This document shows, in pieces, positions 50,557-52,186 of a stretch of 52,186 nt of DNA (its first letter is position 1; every line of letters starts with the position of its first letter). Where the stretch lies: assembly GCA_945913015.1 (NCBI GenBank), contig CAMECH010000017.1, positions 1-52,186 on the forward strand. Direction: 5' to 3'. This DNA is from an uncultured Bacteroides sp. Its GTDB lineage: Bacteria > Bacillota > Clostridia > Lachnospirales > Lachnospiraceae. A model generated the notes under the pieces. The model did not search any database. It saw only the letters and a list, made by a program, of their open reading frames with translations, and had not been told where the DNA came from. The position numbers and the translations under genes are program-made.

Positions 50557-52186
50557 ATGAGAATCGCATTAACGGGTAATCCGAACAGTGGAAAGACTAC
50601 GATGTATAATGCGCTGACAGGTAGAAACGAAAAAGTTGGAAACTGGGCCGGCGTTACCGTAGAAAAAAAGGAGAGCCTAATCAAAAAGGCTTATTACGAT
50701 GGAAAGGAAGAACTGATTGCAGTAGATTTGCCGGGAGCTTATTCTATGTCTCCGTTTACTTCTGAGGAATGTATTACCAGTGCATATGTAAAGAATGAGA
50801 ATCCTGATGCAATTATTAATATTGTAGATGCTACAAATTTAAGTCGAAGTCTTTTCTTTACTACACAGCTCTTAGAACTTGGTATTCCTGTTGTGGTTGC
50901 ACTCAACAAGAGTGATATTAATGAAAAGAAGGATACACAGATTGATGAGAAAGCTTTATCAAATAAGCTTGGCTGTCCGGTTATTAAAACGGTTTCCACA
51001 TCTTCCGGTCATGCCGGATTAAAAGAGGTTGTAACAAAAGCAGCTTCTTTAAAGGGATGTGAGCAGAAGGCTCCTTATGTTCAGGATGATATTGATTTAC
51101 ATAATAAGAGTGAGGTAGAGGCTGCAGACAGAAAGCGTTTTGATTTTGTAAAATCAATTGTTTCTTTCGTTGAAAAACGTAAGATTTTAACGAAAGAGAA
51201 AAACGGTCAGGATAAAATTGATGACGTTCTTACAAATCCGTGGCTTGGAATTCCAATTTTTGCACTGGTTATGTTTGGTGTGTTTTATATTTCGCAGTCT
51301 ACCGTGGGAACATGGATTGCAGACTGGCTGGTTGGCTGGATTGAGACCTTCCGGGAATGGGTAGCAGGTCTTGTGGAAAATGCAAATCCGTTCTTGCAGT
51401 CACTCCTTGTAGATGGAATCATCGGTGGTGTAGGGGCAGTTGTAGGTTTCTTGCCACTTGTTATGGTAATGTACTTCCTGATTGCTCTTTTGGAAGATTG
51501 TGGATATATGGCAAGAGCAACAGTAGTTTTGGATCCAATCTTTAAAAGAGTAGGTCTTTCCGGAAAATCAGTTATCCCAATGGTAATCGGTACAGGATGT
51601 GCCATTCCGGGTATTATGGCCTGCCGTACCATACGTAATGAGAGAGAAAGAAGAGCAACAGCCATGTTGACACCGTTTATGCCGTGTGGCGCTAAGCTTC
51701 CGGTTATTGCATTGTTTGTTGGTGCATTTTTCCCTGATACACCTTGGGTAGGAACGTTGATGTACTTCGTTGGTATTGCACTGATTCTGTTGGGAGCATT
51801 ATTAGTGAAAGCTATTACAGGATATAAATACAGAAAATCTTTCTTTATTATTGAGTTGCCCGAATATAAGCTTCCCAGCCTTAAAAGAGCTGCGGTTTCT
51901 ATGCTTGGACGAGGCAAGGCGTACATTATCAAGGCAGGAACCATTATTCTTGTTTGTAATACGATTGTACAAATCATGCAGTCCTTTGACTGGCATCTAC
52001 AGGTGGTTGAGGAAGGAATGGAAAGCACTTCCATACTTGCATCAATCGCTTCTCCGATTGCGGTTATCTTAGTGCCGATTGTTGGTATTGTAGCATGGCA
52101 GCTTGCAGCAGCTGCTGTAACAGGATTTATCGCAAAGGAAAATGTAGTAGGAACACTTGCTGTCTGCTATGGATTAAGTGCATTTA
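50557..52186 (+). CDS. feoB: Ferrous iron transport protein B (partial)
   Basis: FeoB is the GTP-dependent Fe2+ permease of the inner membrane. The 543 codons present cover the G-domain (G1 GNPNSGKT at 7-14, G3 DLPGAYS, G4 NKSD) and most of the Gate/permease part (PMVIGTGCAIPGIMACR, PFMPCGAKLPV with the conserved Cys, and several membrane segments). The ATG follows TTAAAGGAGGATGCGTC. The gene runs off the window edge, so the C-terminus is not seen. Confidence 0.95.
   Translation, partial: MRIALTGNPNSGKTTMYNALTGRNEKVGNWAGVTVEKKESLIKKAYYDGKEELIAVDLPGAYSMSPFTSEECITSAYVKNENPDAIINIVDATNLSRSLFFTTQLLELGIPVVVALNKSDINEKKDTQIDEKALSNKLGCPVIKTVSTSSGHAGLKEVVTKAASLKGCEQKAPYVQDDIDLHNKSEVEAADRKRFDFVKSIVSFVEKRKILTKEKNGQDKIDDVLTNPWLGIPIFALVMFGVFYISQSTVGTWIADWLVGWIETFREWVAGLVENANPFLQSLLVDGIIGGVGAVVGFLPLVMVMYFLIALLEDCGYMARATVVLDPIFKRVGLSGKSVIPMVIGTGCAIPGIMACRTIRNERERRATAMLTPFMPCGAKLPVIALFVGAFFPDTPWVGTLMYFVGIALILLGALLVKAITGYKYRKSFFIIELPEYKLPSLKRAAVSMLGRGKAYIIKAGTIILVCNTIVQIMQSFDWHLQVVEEGMESTSILASIASPIAVILVPIVGIVAWQLAAAAVTGFIAKENVVGTLAVCYGLSAF

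Noticed and set aside
51285-52034. Open frame of 249 codons on the reverse strand within feoB
   Set aside because: Shadow of the FeoB permease domain, no start context or family similarity.

Overview
The window is a low-to-moderate GC chromosome segment from a spore-forming Clostridia, most likely a Lachnospiraceae member. The evidence is the gene order spoVT - mazG - hup - rqcP(yabO) - yabP - yabQ - divIC - spoIIE - tilS - hpt - ftsH, the spoVAD/spoVAE pair, the CheX proteins and the general style of the proteins. The genus cannot be fixed from this sequence alone. No rRNA, tRNA, CRISPR array, integrase or transposase was seen.

Region 1 (1-9.1 kb) is the conserved sporulation, division and tRNA-modification block. 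spoVT and a reverse-strand HD hydrolase are separated by a run of four hairpins. mazG, hup and rqcP follow, then the overlapping yabP/yabQ/divIC, a short spoIIE behind a Spo0A-style promoter, tilS, hpt and ftsH. Region 2 (9.1-20 kb) holds an intracellular GH13 enzyme, a membrane-anchored SGNH protein that has lost its catalytic Asp/His motif, trmD, a DnaQ-type exonuclease, a tightly packed AIR-synthase-like / Lrp / aminotransferase operon, cheX, trmL and a tandem GNAT. Region 3 (20-31 kb) holds degV, pepF, a GT-C-like membrane protein, dusB, a cold-shock gene, a polytopic membrane protein, a pyridoxamine kinase, ybaK and a large membrane-anchored GH25 muramidase. Region 4 (31-42.5 kb) holds murG with a TSCPD protein, spoVAD-spoVAE, a mutS2 / response regulator / histidine kinase operon, an HtrA-like protein without a visible catalytic triad, yhaM and an rlmD-type rRNA methyltransferase.

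Region 5 (42.5 kb to the end) looks accessory. It holds a DfrF-like dihydrofolate reductase, a TraX-family protein, a GC-rich gene whose product has a double-glycine leader and an unrecognised C-terminal domain, an Xre regulator between CGCATTGCG operators with a broken KilA-N gene behind it, a large CheX-receiver fusion, a TPM-domain protein, a methyltransferase whose frame continues past a TGA into a Cys-rich tail, and an Xre protein with 20 glycines spaced exactly five residues apart. It ends with feoA-feoB, preceded by repeated TTAGT/ACTAA dyads.

Two signals cut across the regions. A short interspersed sequence (AAAGCGTCTGCGGAATGG plus a purine-rich RBS) sits directly in front of several unrelated start codons. 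Several envelope proteins share one plan: a charged or disordered cytoplasmic N-terminus, one membrane segment, a Thr-rich or polar linker and an extracellular domain that is sometimes catalytically degenerate.
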